The position numbers and the translations under genes were made by a program. The notes under the pieces are model-generated. The model ran no database searches. It saw only the letters and a program-made list of their open reading frames with translations, and was not told the DNA's origin. DNA of 64,000 nt from an uncultured Angelakisella sp. (GTDB lineage Bacteria; Bacillota; Clostridia; Oscillospirales; Ruminococcaceae): NCBI GenBank assembly GCA_934524965.1, contig CAKSYU010000003.1, forward strand, positions 13,240 through 77,239, in the 5' to 3' direction. Below, one piece after another: positions 33,950 through 42,199 of this stretch; positions within the stretch are counted from its first letter, which is position 1, and each line of letters begins with the position of its first letter.

Positions 33950-35733
33950 ACCGTAAAAAGAAACCGACAGAGAAAGCAAAAATGAGCACGGGGCAGGTTG
34001 TGTGCCGACTGGTGCGGGACGCAAAGCCCATTTACGGCTGGCTGCTGCTGGGCGCCCTGCTGGGCGGCATGGTGGTGGCGTGTACCGTCATCGCGCCCAA
34101 GCTGCTGGGGCAGGGCGTGCAGCTTTTGTACGACGCATGGGCGGGCGAGCGCCCCACTGAGGGTCTGACCGCCGCGCTGCTGCCGATCTGCGGGGCGCTG
34201 GCAGGGGTGTACCTGGTGCAGAGCATTGTGAATATCGGCAAGATGTACCTGATGAACAATGTGGTGAGCAAATACTACACCTGCAACCTGCGTATCAAGC
34301 TTTCGGATAAGCTGGGACGGCTGCCCATCAGCTTTATCGATAAGACCCCTGCCGGTCAGATCATCGACCGGATCCAGGAAGATGTCTCCAACATGGGCGG
34401 CAGTATCCACGACATCGTAGATGTGACGGTGATGGGTTTTATGCAGATCGTGGTCATTGCCGTGATGATGCTGCGGGAAAACTGGCGTATGGGGCTGGCA
34501 GTCCTGCTGCTGATGCCGCTTTCCATCATCATTTCCTCCCGTATCTCCGCCGCCTGCGGCACCTATTTCCACCGCATGTTTGAGGAGAGCGGAAAGATGT
34601 ACTCGGTGGTGGAGGAAAGCTATGCCAGCTACCAGACCACCAAGGCATATAACTACGAGGACGCCACCATCGCGGCGCATGCCGCGGCAAACGGGCGGCA
34701 GAAGGACGCCGAAGCGAAGGCATTGTTTTTGCAGGGGCTGATCATGCCGTGCATTACCGCCGCCAACGCACTGGCTTACATTCTGGTCGCCCTCATCGGC
34801 GGCTACCTGACGGTGCAGGGCGCTTTGGGCGTGGGCGCCGTGGTAACGGTGCTGCTGTACTCCCGCCAGTTCTCTGCCCCGCTGGAGCAGATCGCGGGGG
34901 TGCTGGGCTCTGTCCAGCGTACCTGTGCCGCCGCCCGACGGGTGTACGAGATGCAGGACGCACCGGAGGAGCTGCCCATTGAGGGACACCTGCCCGAGGG
35001 AATAAAGGGCGATGTAGATTTCCGGAATGTGAACTTCAGTTATGACCCCGAAACGCCCCTGATCCGTGACTTTACCGTAAATGTGAAGCACGGACAAAAG
35101 GTGGCGATCGTGGGGCCCACCGGTGCGGGCAAGACCACGCTGGTGAACCTTTTGATGCGGTTCTATGATATTCAAAGCGGTCGGATCACGATAGACGGCA
35201 ACGACATAGCCGCCGTGAGCCGCGAAGATGTGCGCGGACTGTTCGGTATGGTATTGCAGGATACCTGGCTGTTCGGCGGTACGGTGGCGGATAACGTTGC
35301 CTATGGCAAGCCGGAGGCAACCCGCGAGGAGATCATCACCGCCTGCGACGAGGCGTACTGCGACCACTTTATCCGCACGCTGCCGCAGGGCTACGATACC
35401 ATAGTGAGCGAGGACAGCATCAATATTTCCGGCGGGCAGAAGCAGCTTTTGACCATCGCGCGGGCGCTGCTTGCCAACCGCCGGCTGCTCATTCTGGACG
35501 AGGCGACCTCCAATGTGGATACCCGAACCGAGATCCTCATTCAGAAGGCGATGGATAAGCTGATGCGCGGGCGCACCTGCTTTGTCATCGCGCACCGGCT
35601 TTCCACCATTGTGGACGCCGACCTGATCCTTGTCATCAATGACGGACAGATCGTGGAGACCGGCACCCATGAGGCGCTGCTGGATAAGCAGGGCTTCTAC
35701 TACCGGCTGTACACCAGCCAGTATGCGGTATAA
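33946..35733 (+). CDS. Heterodimeric ABC exporter subunit with consensus ATPase (BmrD-like)
   Basis: 595 residues, exporter membrane domain plus ATPase. Walker A GPTGAGKT, signature ISGGQ, Walker B LLILDEATS with the catalytic Glu and the H-loop His in VIAHRLSTI are all present, so this is the catalytically competent partner of the preceding degenerate subunit. Start overlaps the previous stop by four bases. The two form a standard heterodimeric multidrug exporter. The N-terminus is lysine-rich (MNRKKKPTEKAK). A terminator shared with the convergent flavodoxin gene follows. Confidence 0.9.
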   Translation: MNRKKKPTEKAKMSTGQVVCRLVRDAKPIYGWLLLGALLGGMVVACTVIAPKLLGQGVQLLYDAWAGERPTEGLTAALLPICGALAGVYLVQSIVNIGKMYLMNNVVSKYYTCNLRIKLSDKLGRLPISFIDKTPAGQIIDRIQEDVSNMGGSIHDIVDVTVMGFMQIVVIAVMMLRENWRMGLAVLLLMPLSIIISSRISAACGTYFHRMFEESGKMYSVVEESYASYQTTKAYNYEDATIAAHAAANGRQKDAEAKALFLQGLIMPCITAANALAYILVALIGGYLTVQGALGVGAVVTVLLYSRQFSAPLEQIAGVLGSVQRTCAAARRVYEMQDAPEELPIEGHLPEGIKGDVDFRNVNFSYDPETPLIRDFTVNVKHGQKVAIVGPTGAGKTTLVNLLMRFYDIQSGRITIDGNDIAAVSREDVRGLFGMVLQDTWLFGGTVADNVAYGKPEATREEIITACDEAYCDHFIRTLPQGYDTIVSEDSINISGGQKQLLTIARALLANRRLLILDEATSNVDTRTEILIQKAMDKLMRGRTCFVIAHRLSTIVDADLILVINDGQIVETGTHEALLDKQGFYYRLYTSQYAV

Positions 35734-35740
35734 ATATTAT

Positions 35741-35785
35741 GACCGGCAGCGGCTCCGTGCGGGAGCGGGCTGCCGGTCTTGCGCT
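35741..35785. terminator. Bidirectional terminator
   Basis: GACCGGCAGC/GCTGCCGGTC 10-bp stem with inner GGCTCC/GGGAGC, between the convergent ABC exporter and flavodoxin genes. Confidence 0.8.
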
Positions 35786-35787
35786 TT

Positions 35788-36231
35788 TTACAGGTGCTCA
35801 ATAAAGTCGCGGGCTTTTTGCAAGTCAGCTTCGTCCGGGTGTCCCTTTGCCATGCCGCCGATAAGCTTGAAGGGACCGAAGGTGTCATACCCACGGCAGG
35901 AGAATGCGCCGAGAACGGGGCAGCCCTTTTCCTTCGCGACCTGCCGGATAGCGGCAAAATATTTTTCGGGACAGTCCTTGGAACCATGGGTGCAGACGAA
36001 AAAGACCTCCTTGCCCGCGGGGAGATACTGCGCGGCGTAGTTTACAACGGTTTCGTGGAATTTGGAGTAGTAGATGCCGGAAGCGAAGCCGATGCGGTCG
36101 TACTGCGGCAGGCGGGCGGCAATGCGGCTGGTGACATCAACAAGGTCGGCGCCGACGGCTTCTGCCATTGCCTCCAGAACCCGGAGGGTGTTGCCGTGGT
36201 GACGGGAATAATAGCAGATAGCGGTTTTCAT
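35788..36231 (-). CDS. Flavodoxin-family protein
   Basis: 147 residues, flavodoxin length. The FMN phosphate-binding loop YSRHHGNTLRV opens the protein, and VCTHGSKDCPEKYF and the later FSCRGYDTFGPF are typical of the menaquinone-dependent protoporphyrinogen oxidase-like flavodoxin branch. Likely a small electron carrier under anaerobic conditions. Aggaggt precedes the ATG. Its own promoter (36355-36383) lies beyond palindromic repeat copy D, so the repeat is in its 5' untranslated region. Confidence 0.85.
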   Translation of the reverse strand: MKTAICYYSRHHGNTLRVLEAMAEAVGADLVDVTSRIAARLPQYDRIGFASGIYYSKFHETVVNYAAQYLPAGKEVFFVCTHGSKDCPEKYFAAIRQVAKEKGCPVLGAFSCRGYDTFGPFKLIGGMAKGHPDEADLQKARDFIEHL

Positions 36232-36263
36232 GGGGAGACCTCCTGTGTGGAAAGAGAAGTGTG

Positions 36264-36343
36264 GGGCGGGCGCGGCAGAGCGGGAAGGGACTGCCCGCAG
36301 CGAAGGCGGAGGGTCAGTCCCGAAAAGCGGTGCCGTGCCCGCC
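36264..36343. repeat. GC-rich palindromic intergenic repeat, copy D
   Basis: Arms GGGCGGGCGCGGCA and TGCCGTGCCCGCC. On the minus strand its core (CTGACCCTCCGC, then CGCTGCGGGCAG) matches copy B. Lies within the flavodoxin 5' untranslated region. Confidence 0.7.
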
Positions 36344-36354
36344 GTATGTCTTTG

Positions 36355-36383
36355 ATTATAGACCCTTGGCAGGGCGGGCGCAA
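36355..36383 (-). promoter_or_regulatory. Promoter of flavodoxin gene
   Basis: On the minus strand TTGCGC, 17-base spacer, TATAAT. Its -35 box is four bases from the -35 box of the divergent methyltransferase promoter. Confidence 0.78.
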
Positions 36384-36386
36384 GTG

Positions 36387-36415
36387 TTGCTTTTTGCCCG
36401 CAAAAAGGCTATGAT
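36387..36415 (+). promoter_or_regulatory. Promoter of RlmI-like methyltransferase gene
   Basis: TTGCTT, 17-base spacer, TATGAT, 35 bases upstream of the start codon. Confidence 0.75.
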
Positions 36416-36450
36416 AGAGGGAGATTTTTTGGACGAGTGGGAGAGATACT

Positions 36451-37677
36451 ATGACAGCAAGAGAATATCCGGTATTTACGGTGACGCCCAAGGCGGAACG
36501 CAGCCTGCGGGCGGGGCACCCGTGGGTGTACGGCGAGGAAGTGACCGCCGTAGCGGGAGCCTATGAGAACGGCGACATGGTAGATGTGGTAAACAATAAA
36601 GGGCGTTACCTTGGCACCGGCTGGGTGAACGATCACTCCAAAATACGGGTGCGCATCATCAGCCGCAACACCAATGATACCTTTGACGAGACGTTTTTCC
36701 GGCGGCGGGTGCGCTATGCGCTGGACTACCGCAAAACCGTGATGGGCGAGACCGACTACCGCTGCTGCCGCCTCATCTTCGGCGAGGCGGATCAGTTCCC
36801 CGGGCTGACGGTAGACCGCTTTGAGAATGTGCTGGTGGCGCAGGTGCTTTCCCTTGGCATGGAGCGGCGCAAGGACTGGGTGTACCGCGCGCTGGTGGAG
36901 CTGCTGCGGGAGGACGGCGAGGAGATCGACGCCATCTATGAGCGTAATGACGCGGCGCTGCGGTCGCTGGAGGGACTGGAGCAGGGAAAAGGCTTTTACC
37001 CGATGGAGGGGCTGCGGACCGATCTGGACGGACATGTGACCATTACCGAAAACGGGATAAAATACGATGTGGACTACATCGAGGGGCAGAAGACCGGCTT
37101 CTTCCTGGACCAGAAGTACAACCGGCTGGCAGCGGCAAAGCTGGCGCGCGGGCGGCGGGTGCTGGACTGCTTTACCCACACCGGCGCCTTTGCGCTGAAC
37201 GCCGCGGCGGCGGGCGCCGAGCATGTGACGGCGGTAGATGTTTCCGCCTTTGCACTGGAACTGGCAGCGGAAAACGGCAGGAAAAACGGGCTGACCAATC
37301 TGGATTATAAATGCGCCGATGTTTTTGACCTGCTGACCGAGATGGCAAACGAGAAAAAGTGTGACTATGACTATATTATTCTCGATCCACCAGCCTTTAC
37401 TAAAAGCCGCGCGACTGCAAAAAACGCCTATAACGGTTACAAGGAGATCAATAGGAAGGCGATGCAGCTCCTGCCGCGGGGCGGGTATCTGGCGACCTGC
37501 TCCTGCTCGCACTTTATGACCGATGAGATGTTCCGCAAGATGCTGCGGGAGGCAGCGGCGGACGCCGGTGTGACGCTGCGGCAGATCGAGGCGCGGCAGC
37601 AGGCACCGGATCACCCCATTCTGCCGGAGGTGCCGGAGACCGACTATCTGAAATTTTACCTTTTGCAGGTGGTATAA
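36451..37677 (+). CDS. rlmI: RlmI-like rRNA (cytosine-C5) methyltransferase with PUA domain
   Basis: 408 residues. N-terminal PUA domain (TPKAERSLRAGHPWVYGEEV), central linker, C-terminal Rossmann methyltransferase: SAM motif LDCFTHTGAFALNAAAAG, catalytic DPPAF in LDPPAFTKSR and CSCSHF near the end, where the catalytic cysteine lies in the m5C family. RlmI methylates C1962 of 23S rRNA in E. coli; here the name follows family similarity. Monocistronic, transcribed from a promoter divergent from flavodoxin. Confidence 0.88.
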   Translation: MTAREYPVFTVTPKAERSLRAGHPWVYGEEVTAVAGAYENGDMVDVVNNKGRYLGTGWVNDHSKIRVRIISRNTNDTFDETFFRRRVRYALDYRKTVMGETDYRCCRLIFGEADQFPGLTVDRFENVLVAQVLSLGMERRKDWVYRALVELLREDGEEIDAIYERNDAALRSLEGLEQGKGFYPMEGLRTDLDGHVTITENGIKYDVDYIEGQKTGFFLDQKYNRLAAAKLARGRRVLDCFTHTGAFALNAAAAGAEHVTAVDVSAFALELAAENGRKNGLTNLDYKCADVFDLLTEMANEKKCDYDYIILDPPAFTKSRATAKNAYNGYKEINRKAMQLLPRGGYLATCSCSHFMTDEMFRKMLREAAADAGVTLRQIEARQQAPDHPILPEVPETDYLKFYLLQVV

Positions 37678-37688
37678 GGGTGGGAATA

Positions 37689-37717
37689 TTGCGAAAACTT
37701 GACAAAAGTAGTATAAT
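37689..37717 (+). promoter_or_regulatory. Promoter of COG0523 GTPase operon
   Basis: TTGCGA, 17-base spacer, TATAAT. An alternative TTGACA (37699) is too close to any -10 box. It gives a leader of about 260 bases. Confidence 0.65.
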
Positions 37718-37762
37718 ATAATAGAACCTTCCGTTGAAAAGAGCATATACGCTTTCCGACAG

Positions 37763-37907
37763 CGAAAATCAGCGCTGACGGCGTCATCGAGCCTTGCCAG
37801 ACACAAAGTATGCCTGCGGCTCGCTTCCTTGTCATCATCTGATTTTCGTTTGCCGTAAAGTCCAAGGGAGTTTATAAAGCCCATCTGCCGACGGTTTTAT
37901 AAACCGT
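37763..37907 (+). promoter_or_regulatory. Long structured leader of metallochaperone-like operon
   Basis: CGAAAATCAG (37763-37772) pairs perfectly with CTGATTTTCG (37839-37848). CGAGCC/GGCTCG forms a stem inside. A separate hairpin ACGGTTT/AAACCGT-type (37891-37907) follows. The 305-base gap 37678-37982 therefore holds a promoter and a folded leader. It could be a metal-sensing riboswitch or a mobile palindromic element; I do not recognise a named class. Confidence 0.45.
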
Positions 37908-37982
37908 ATCTGCTCTTATCAACGAAAGGTTAAAAGCGTTTTTATTAAACCATAACCATAAACAAAGAAGGAAGATGTTTTT

Positions 37983-39188
37983 ATGACTAAAATTGATATT
38001 TTCTCCGGCTTTTTGGGCGCGGGCAAGACGACGCTCATCAAGAAGCTGATCGCGGAAGCCTATACCGGCGAGCAGCTCGTCCTCATTGAAAATGAGTTCG
38101 GCGAGATCGGCATTGACGGCGGCTTTTTGCAGGAGGCGGGCATCAACATTACCGAGATGAACAGCGGCTGCATCTGCTGCAGTCTGGTGGGCGATTTCGG
38201 CAAGGCGCTGCAGCAGGTGATGGAGACCTATCACCCCGACCGCATTTTGATCGAGCCTTCCGGCGTGGGAAAGCTGAGTGATGTAATTCGTGCAGTGCAG
38301 AATTTGCAGATGCATGATGTGGTGCTGAATGGCTTTACCACTGTGGTGGACGCTTCCAAAGCCAAGATGTATATGAAAAACTTTGGCGAGTTTTTCAATA
38401 ATCAGGTGGAGCACGCCAGCGCCATTATTTTGAGCCGGACTGCCGGTATGAGCCGGGAAAAGCTAGATACCTGTGTAGCACTGCTGCGGGAGAAAAATCC
38501 AACGGCTACCATTGTAACGACTCCGTGGGACGAGTTGAACGGGAAGCAGCTTTTGGCTGCGATGGAGCGTCGAGACACCCTTGCTGCTGCGCTGGAGGAG
38601 CTTGCCGAGGAGCAGGAACATGATGGGCATCATCATCACCATCATCACGACGATGACGATGATGAGTGTGCCTGCGGTTGCCATGACCACGAGCATCACC
38701 ACCATCACGAAGATGATGAGGAATGCAGCTGCGGCTGCCACGACCATGAGCATGAACACCACCATCATGACGATGACGATGATGAGTGCGGGTGCGGCTG
38801 CCATGACCACGATCACGACCATGAGCATGAACACCACCATCACCACGATGATGATGACGATGAGTGTGAGTGCGGCTGCCATGACCATCATGACCACCAT
38901 CATCACCATGCCGATGAGGTATTTACCAGCTGGGGCAAGGAGACCGCGCACCCCTACGAGAAGCAGGAGCTTGCCGCTGCGCTGGAGGCGCTGGATACCG
39001 GCGACTACGGTCAGGTGCTGCGTGCCAAGGGCATTGTGGCGGGGACGGACGGCAAGTGGCTGCACTTTGACTATGTGCCCGGCGAGGTGGAGATCCGCAA
39101 CGGCGCTGCCGGTGTGACCGGTCGTCTGTGCGTCATCGGCGCCGAGCTGAAGGAGGACGCCCTGACCTCGCTGTTCCACCTGAACTGA
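37983..39188 (+). CDS. COG0523 (CobW/YciC-like) GTPase with His/Asp/Cys-rich repeat
   Basis: 401 residues. G3E GTPase domain: Walker A GFLGAGKT at 9-16, CxCC metal site in SGCICCS (Cys63, Cys65, Cys66), and the IEPSG switch. From residue 212 to 309 there is a low-complexity insert: runs of His and Asp plus four repeats of the type ECxCGCHDH (about 228, 247, 268 and 294). The CobW C-terminal domain follows (WGKETAHPYEK onward). Such proteins deliver Zn, Co or Ni to enzymes; the His-rich insert would store or buffer metal. Followed 19 bases later by a second GTPase. Confidence 0.88.
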   Translation: MTKIDIFSGFLGAGKTTLIKKLIAEAYTGEQLVLIENEFGEIGIDGGFLQEAGINITEMNSGCICCSLVGDFGKALQQVMETYHPDRILIEPSGVGKLSDVIRAVQNLQMHDVVLNGFTTVVDASKAKMYMKNFGEFFNNQVEHASAIILSRTAGMSREKLDTCVALLREKNPTATIVTTPWDELNGKQLLAAMERRDTLAAALEELAEEQEHDGHHHHHHHDDDDDECACGCHDHEHHHHHEDDEECSCGCHDHEHEHHHHDDDDDECGCGCHDHDHDHEHEHHHHHDDDDDECECGCHDHHDHHHHHADEVFTSWGKETAHPYEKQELAAALEALDTGDYGQVLRAKGIVAGTDGKWLHFDYVPGEVEIRNGAAGVTGRLCVIGAELKEDALTSLFHLN

Positions 39189-39207
39189 AAAACGGAGGAT
39201 TTGACAA

Positions 39208-40161
39208 ATGGCAAAAGCGGTTGAAATACCGGTATATCTGTTCACCGGCTTTCTGGAGGGGGGCAAGACCCGCTTTATCCGGGAAACGCTGGAGGATAAG
39301 AAATTCAATGCCGGAGAGCATACCCTGCTGGTGCTGTGCGAGGAGGGGGAGGAGGAATATGACCTTTCCCACCCGCTGATGAAGAATGTGCATATCCTGC
39401 CCATCGAGAGCGAGGAGGAGCTGACTGCCGCCAAACTGGGCGAGTGGCAGAAGATCCACCGTGTAGACCGCGTGGTGATAGAGTATAACGGCATGTGGCA
39501 GCTGCAGCGTCTGTACGAGCAGATGCCGCAGGGCTGGATGATCTATCAGGAGGTCATGCTGGCGGATTACAACACCTTTTTGAGCTACAACACCAATATG
39601 CGCAGCCTGATGGTGGATAAGCTGACAAGCTGCGAGATGGTGCTGCTGAACCGCGCGCCGGTGGGTGCCGATAAAATGGAGATCCACAAGGTGATAAGGG
39701 GTGTCAGCCGGCGCACCGAGATCGGCTATGACTATGTGGACGGCAGCTTTGACTACGATGAGATAGAGGACCCGCTGCCCTTTGATATCGAAGCGCCTAT
39801 TATTGAGATAGGCGACGCGGACTTTGCCGTGTGGTACCGTGACCTGACCGAGGAGATGGAAAAGTATCAGGGCAAGACGGTACGCTTTAAGGGGCGGGTC
39901 GTTACCAAGCACCGCAGCCTGAAAAACTGCTTTGTGTGCGGGCGGCATGTGATGACCTGCTGTGTGGAGGATATCACCTTTATGGGGCTTGCCTGCACCG
40001 GTTACAGCCCCGAAAAGCTGGAAAACGGCGGCTGGTACACCGTGACCGCCAATGTGAATATCCAGTTCAGCACCGTGTATGGCAAGCGCGGTCCGGTGCT
40101 GGCGGTGACGGCGTGCGTCCCTGCCGAGGAGCCGGAGCAGGAGGTCGCGACTTTCTATTGA
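39208..40161 (+). CDS. COG0523-like GTPase fused to DUF1980/YcgQ-like C-terminal domain
   Basis: 317 residues. N-terminal P-loop resembles COG0523 but is altered (TGFLEGGKTRF), and the CxCC metal motif is missing. From about residue 205 the sequence changes to a domain like the C-terminal part of TIGR03943/YcgQ proteins: KYQGKTVRFKGRVVTKH, FVCGRHVMTCCVEDITFMG and YTVTANVNIQF, with a CC pair that could bind metal. In other Firmicutes such proteins sit next to YcgR-type permeases, but none is here. Ribosome-binding site ggagg. Co-transcribed with the His-rich GTPase, so probably a metal-handling partner. Confidence 0.75.
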   Translation: MAKAVEIPVYLFTGFLEGGKTRFIRETLEDKKFNAGEHTLLVLCEEGEEEYDLSHPLMKNVHILPIESEEELTAAKLGEWQKIHRVDRVVIEYNGMWQLQRLYEQMPQGWMIYQEVMLADYNTFLSYNTNMRSLMVDKLTSCEMVLLNRAPVGADKMEIHKVIRGVSRRTEIGYDYVDGSFDYDEIEDPLPFDIEAPIIEIGDADFAVWYRDLTEEMEKYQGKTVRFKGRVVTKHRSLKNCFVCGRHVMTCCVEDITFMGLACTGYSPEKLENGGWYTVTANVNIQFSTVYGKRGPVLAVTACVPAEEPEQEVATFY

Positions 40162-40219
40162 TCGGAGCGTCCGCCGGAGAGTACGGCACACTTTAAATCA
40201 ACCACAAATGAAAAGACTT

Positions 40220-40253
40220 GTCCGGAGTATTAACTGCTCCGGACTATCTTTTT
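40220..40253 (+). terminator. Intrinsic terminator
   Basis: GTCCGGAG/CTCCGGAC stem with a nine-base loop followed by a T run, ending the two-gene GTPase operon. Confidence 0.88.
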
Positions 40254-40264
40254 ACACTTTTATA

Positions 40265-40273
40265 TGCTATAAT
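40265..40273 (+). promoter_or_regulatory. Extended -10 promoter element
   Basis: TGCTATAAT with no good -35 box at the right spacing; the likely start for the following two genes, 58 bases upstream of the first ATG. Confidence 0.5.
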
Positions 40274-40331
40274 TTAAATATATTAGTATATCCACAGCGA
40301 CCGCAACCCCGACCCCGAAGGAGGAACCCCC

Positions 40332-41066
40332 ATGAGTCAGAAAGAACAAAGACAGCCGCCAGCCTTTATTCACAGCGCGCTGCGCGACCATAACAGCCTT
40401 GCCCTGCCCTCCGAGATCCGGAGAGCGAGCGGCATTATCATTATGGGGCGGCGGATCAAATCGCTGATCTTTACCACCGATATTGCCATTATCCGCAACT
40501 GCAATGCCGATGCTGTGCTGGCGGTGTATCCCTTTACGCCGCAGCAGGTCATTATGGACGCCATTATTTCCGCCTCCTCCATTCCCGTGGTGTGCGGGGT
40601 GGGCGGCGGTGTGACCGATGGGCTGCGCAGTGTGCTGCTGGCGAAGGACGCCGAGGCGCAGGGCGCCTTTGGCGTGGTGGTGAACGCCCCCATGCGCAAC
40701 CAGACGGTCGAGAGCATCAAAAAGGTCATTGATATCCCCATTATCGGGACGGTGACAAGCGAAAACTACGACATCGAAGCGCGGCTGGCGGCGGGAGCTT
40801 CCGTCCTGAATGTATCCGCTGCCGAGCGCACCGCCGAGGTGGTACGGAAGATCCGGGACAAGTTCCCCAAGGTGCCGATCATCGCCACCGGAGGACCTAC
40901 CGAGCAGTCTATTCTAGAGACGATAGAGGCGGGCGCCAACGCCATTAGCTACACACCTCCCTCTACCAAGGAACTGTTCCGCGTCATTATGAACGGCTAT
41001 CGTGAAAATGACGGGAAGTCCGCCGCGGCGCGTGTGGAGGAGGAAGATCTCCTGGAACTGCTGTAA
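40332..41066 (+). CDS. TIM-barrel protein of unknown function, hydrolase-annotated family
   Basis: 244 residues with a beta/alpha-barrel pattern: GIIIMGRRIKSLIF, VVCGVGGGVTDG, PIIGTVTSENYDIE and, near the end, ATGGPTEQSILETIEAGANAI, which resembles the phosphate-binding strand 7-8 loops of TIM-barrel enzymes such as FMN-dependent or ThiG-like proteins. Homologues in Clostridia are often labelled 'hydrolase' without evidence. I cannot name a reaction. Ribosome-binding site gaaggagg. Followed after 33 bases by a phosphodiesterase-family gene in the same direction. Confidence 0.6.
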   Translation: MSQKEQRQPPAFIHSALRDHNSLALPSEIRRASGIIIMGRRIKSLIFTTDIAIIRNCNADAVLAVYPFTPQQVIMDAIISASSIPVVCGVGGGVTDGLRSVLLAKDAEAQGAFGVVVNAPMRNQTVESIKKVIDIPIIGTVTSENYDIEARLAAGASVLNVSAAERTAEVVRKIRDKFPKVPIIATGGPTEQSILETIEAGANAISYTPPSTKELFRVIMNGYRENDGKSAAARVEEEDLLELL

Positions 41067-41099
41067 TATCACTCCATAAGAGTAAGGAGAGGAATTGCT

Positions 41100-42179
41100 A
41101 TGAAGAAGCTGCTGAAAGTTCTGCTGATCCTGCTTGCCGTGCTGCTGGCGGCGGTCATCATCTATGTGGGATATGTGATGCTGAGCTATAACAGGATCCC
41201 CGATAACCAGACGCTGGAGCCGCGTAACCCGCAGGAGACCGATCTGGCGGTGCGCATGGGCGAGGAATACGCCATCGTGACGCAGAATATCGGATTTGGC
41301 GCCTATACCGATGATTATACCTTCTTTATGGACGGCGGGACGCAATCGTGGGCGGCAAGCCCCGAAAGCGTGACGGCGTGCGTGGGCGCCGCTGCCGAGC
41401 AGGTCGGTTCGCTCCAGCCGGATTTTATCCTGTTCCAGGAGGTCGATTTTGACTCCACCCGCAGCTACCATATCAACGAGCAGGAGATCCTGCGGGTCGC
41501 CTTCCGCGAGATGGCGGAGGTGGACGCGGTGAATTATCACTCGGCGTTTTTGATGTACCCGCTGACCCAGCCGCACGGCAGCTCCAACAGCAGCATGGTC
41601 ACCTTCAGCAGTGTCGGCATTACCGGCGCGATGCGGCGCAGCCTGCCCATCTCCACCGGCTTTTCCAAGTTTCTTGACCTTGACCGGTGCTATACCATCA
41701 GCCGTGTGCCGACCGAAAACGGCAGGGAGCTGGTTCTCTTCAATGTGCATCTTTCTGCCTACGGCGGCAGCGATGAGATAAGAGCGGCGCAGATGAATAT
41801 GCTGTTCGGTGATATGCTGGCGGAGTACCAAAAGGGCAACTATGTGGTGTGCGGCGGCGATTTCAACCACGATTTTACCGGCAATTCCACGCAGGTGCTC
41901 AACGGCGGTGACATGACCGACTTCGGCTGGGCGCAGCCGTTCCCCATCGAGATGCTGCCGGAGGGACTGACCCGCTGCGACAGCTACACCGGCGGCAAGG
42001 TGCAGCCAACCTGCCGCAACTGCGATATCCCCTATGAGGAGGGGAACTTCACCATTATCGTTGATGGGTTTATCGTCAGCGATAATGTGACGGTGACTTA
42101 CCTTGAGAATGTACAGACTGGCTTTGTCTATTCCGACCACAATCCGGTGCTGATGCGCTTTAGCCTGAACGAAGCCTGA
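41100..42179 (+). CDS. Membrane-anchored endonuclease/exonuclease/phosphatase-family protein
   Basis: 359 residues. An N-terminal membrane helix (LLKVLLILLAVLLAAVIIYV) is followed by the EEP fold outside the membrane: VTQNIGFG, metal-binding Glu in FQEVDFDS, NVHLSAYGG, GGDFNHDFTG and the terminal SDHNPVLMRF. All catalytic positions look intact. Substrates of this superfamily include nucleic acids, phospholipids and inositol phosphates; an extracellular phosphodiesterase is plausible. Starts 33 bases after the TIM-barrel gene and 20 bases before the galactokinase-family gene, so the three are one operon. Confidence 0.82.
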   Translation: MKKLLKVLLILLAVLLAAVIIYVGYVMLSYNRIPDNQTLEPRNPQETDLAVRMGEEYAIVTQNIGFGAYTDDYTFFMDGGTQSWAASPESVTACVGAAAEQVGSLQPDFILFQEVDFDSTRSYHINEQEILRVAFREMAEVDAVNYHSAFLMYPLTQPHGSSNSSMVTFSSVGITGAMRRSLPISTGFSKFLDLDRCYTISRVPTENGRELVLFNVHLSAYGGSDEIRAAQMNMLFGDMLAEYQKGNYVVCGGDFNHDFTGNSTQVLNGGDMTDFGWAQPFPIEMLPEGLTRCDSYTGGKVQPTCRNCDIPYEEGNFTIIVDGFIVSDNVTVTYLENVQTGFVYSDHNPVLMRFSLNEA

Positions 42180-42199
42180 TAATAACGGAGGAACGACCG

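Noticed and set aside
38616-38911. His codon run as a leader-type attenuator
   Set aside because: It lies inside a long, well-formed gene in frame, and no terminator follows. It is a protein metal-binding insert.
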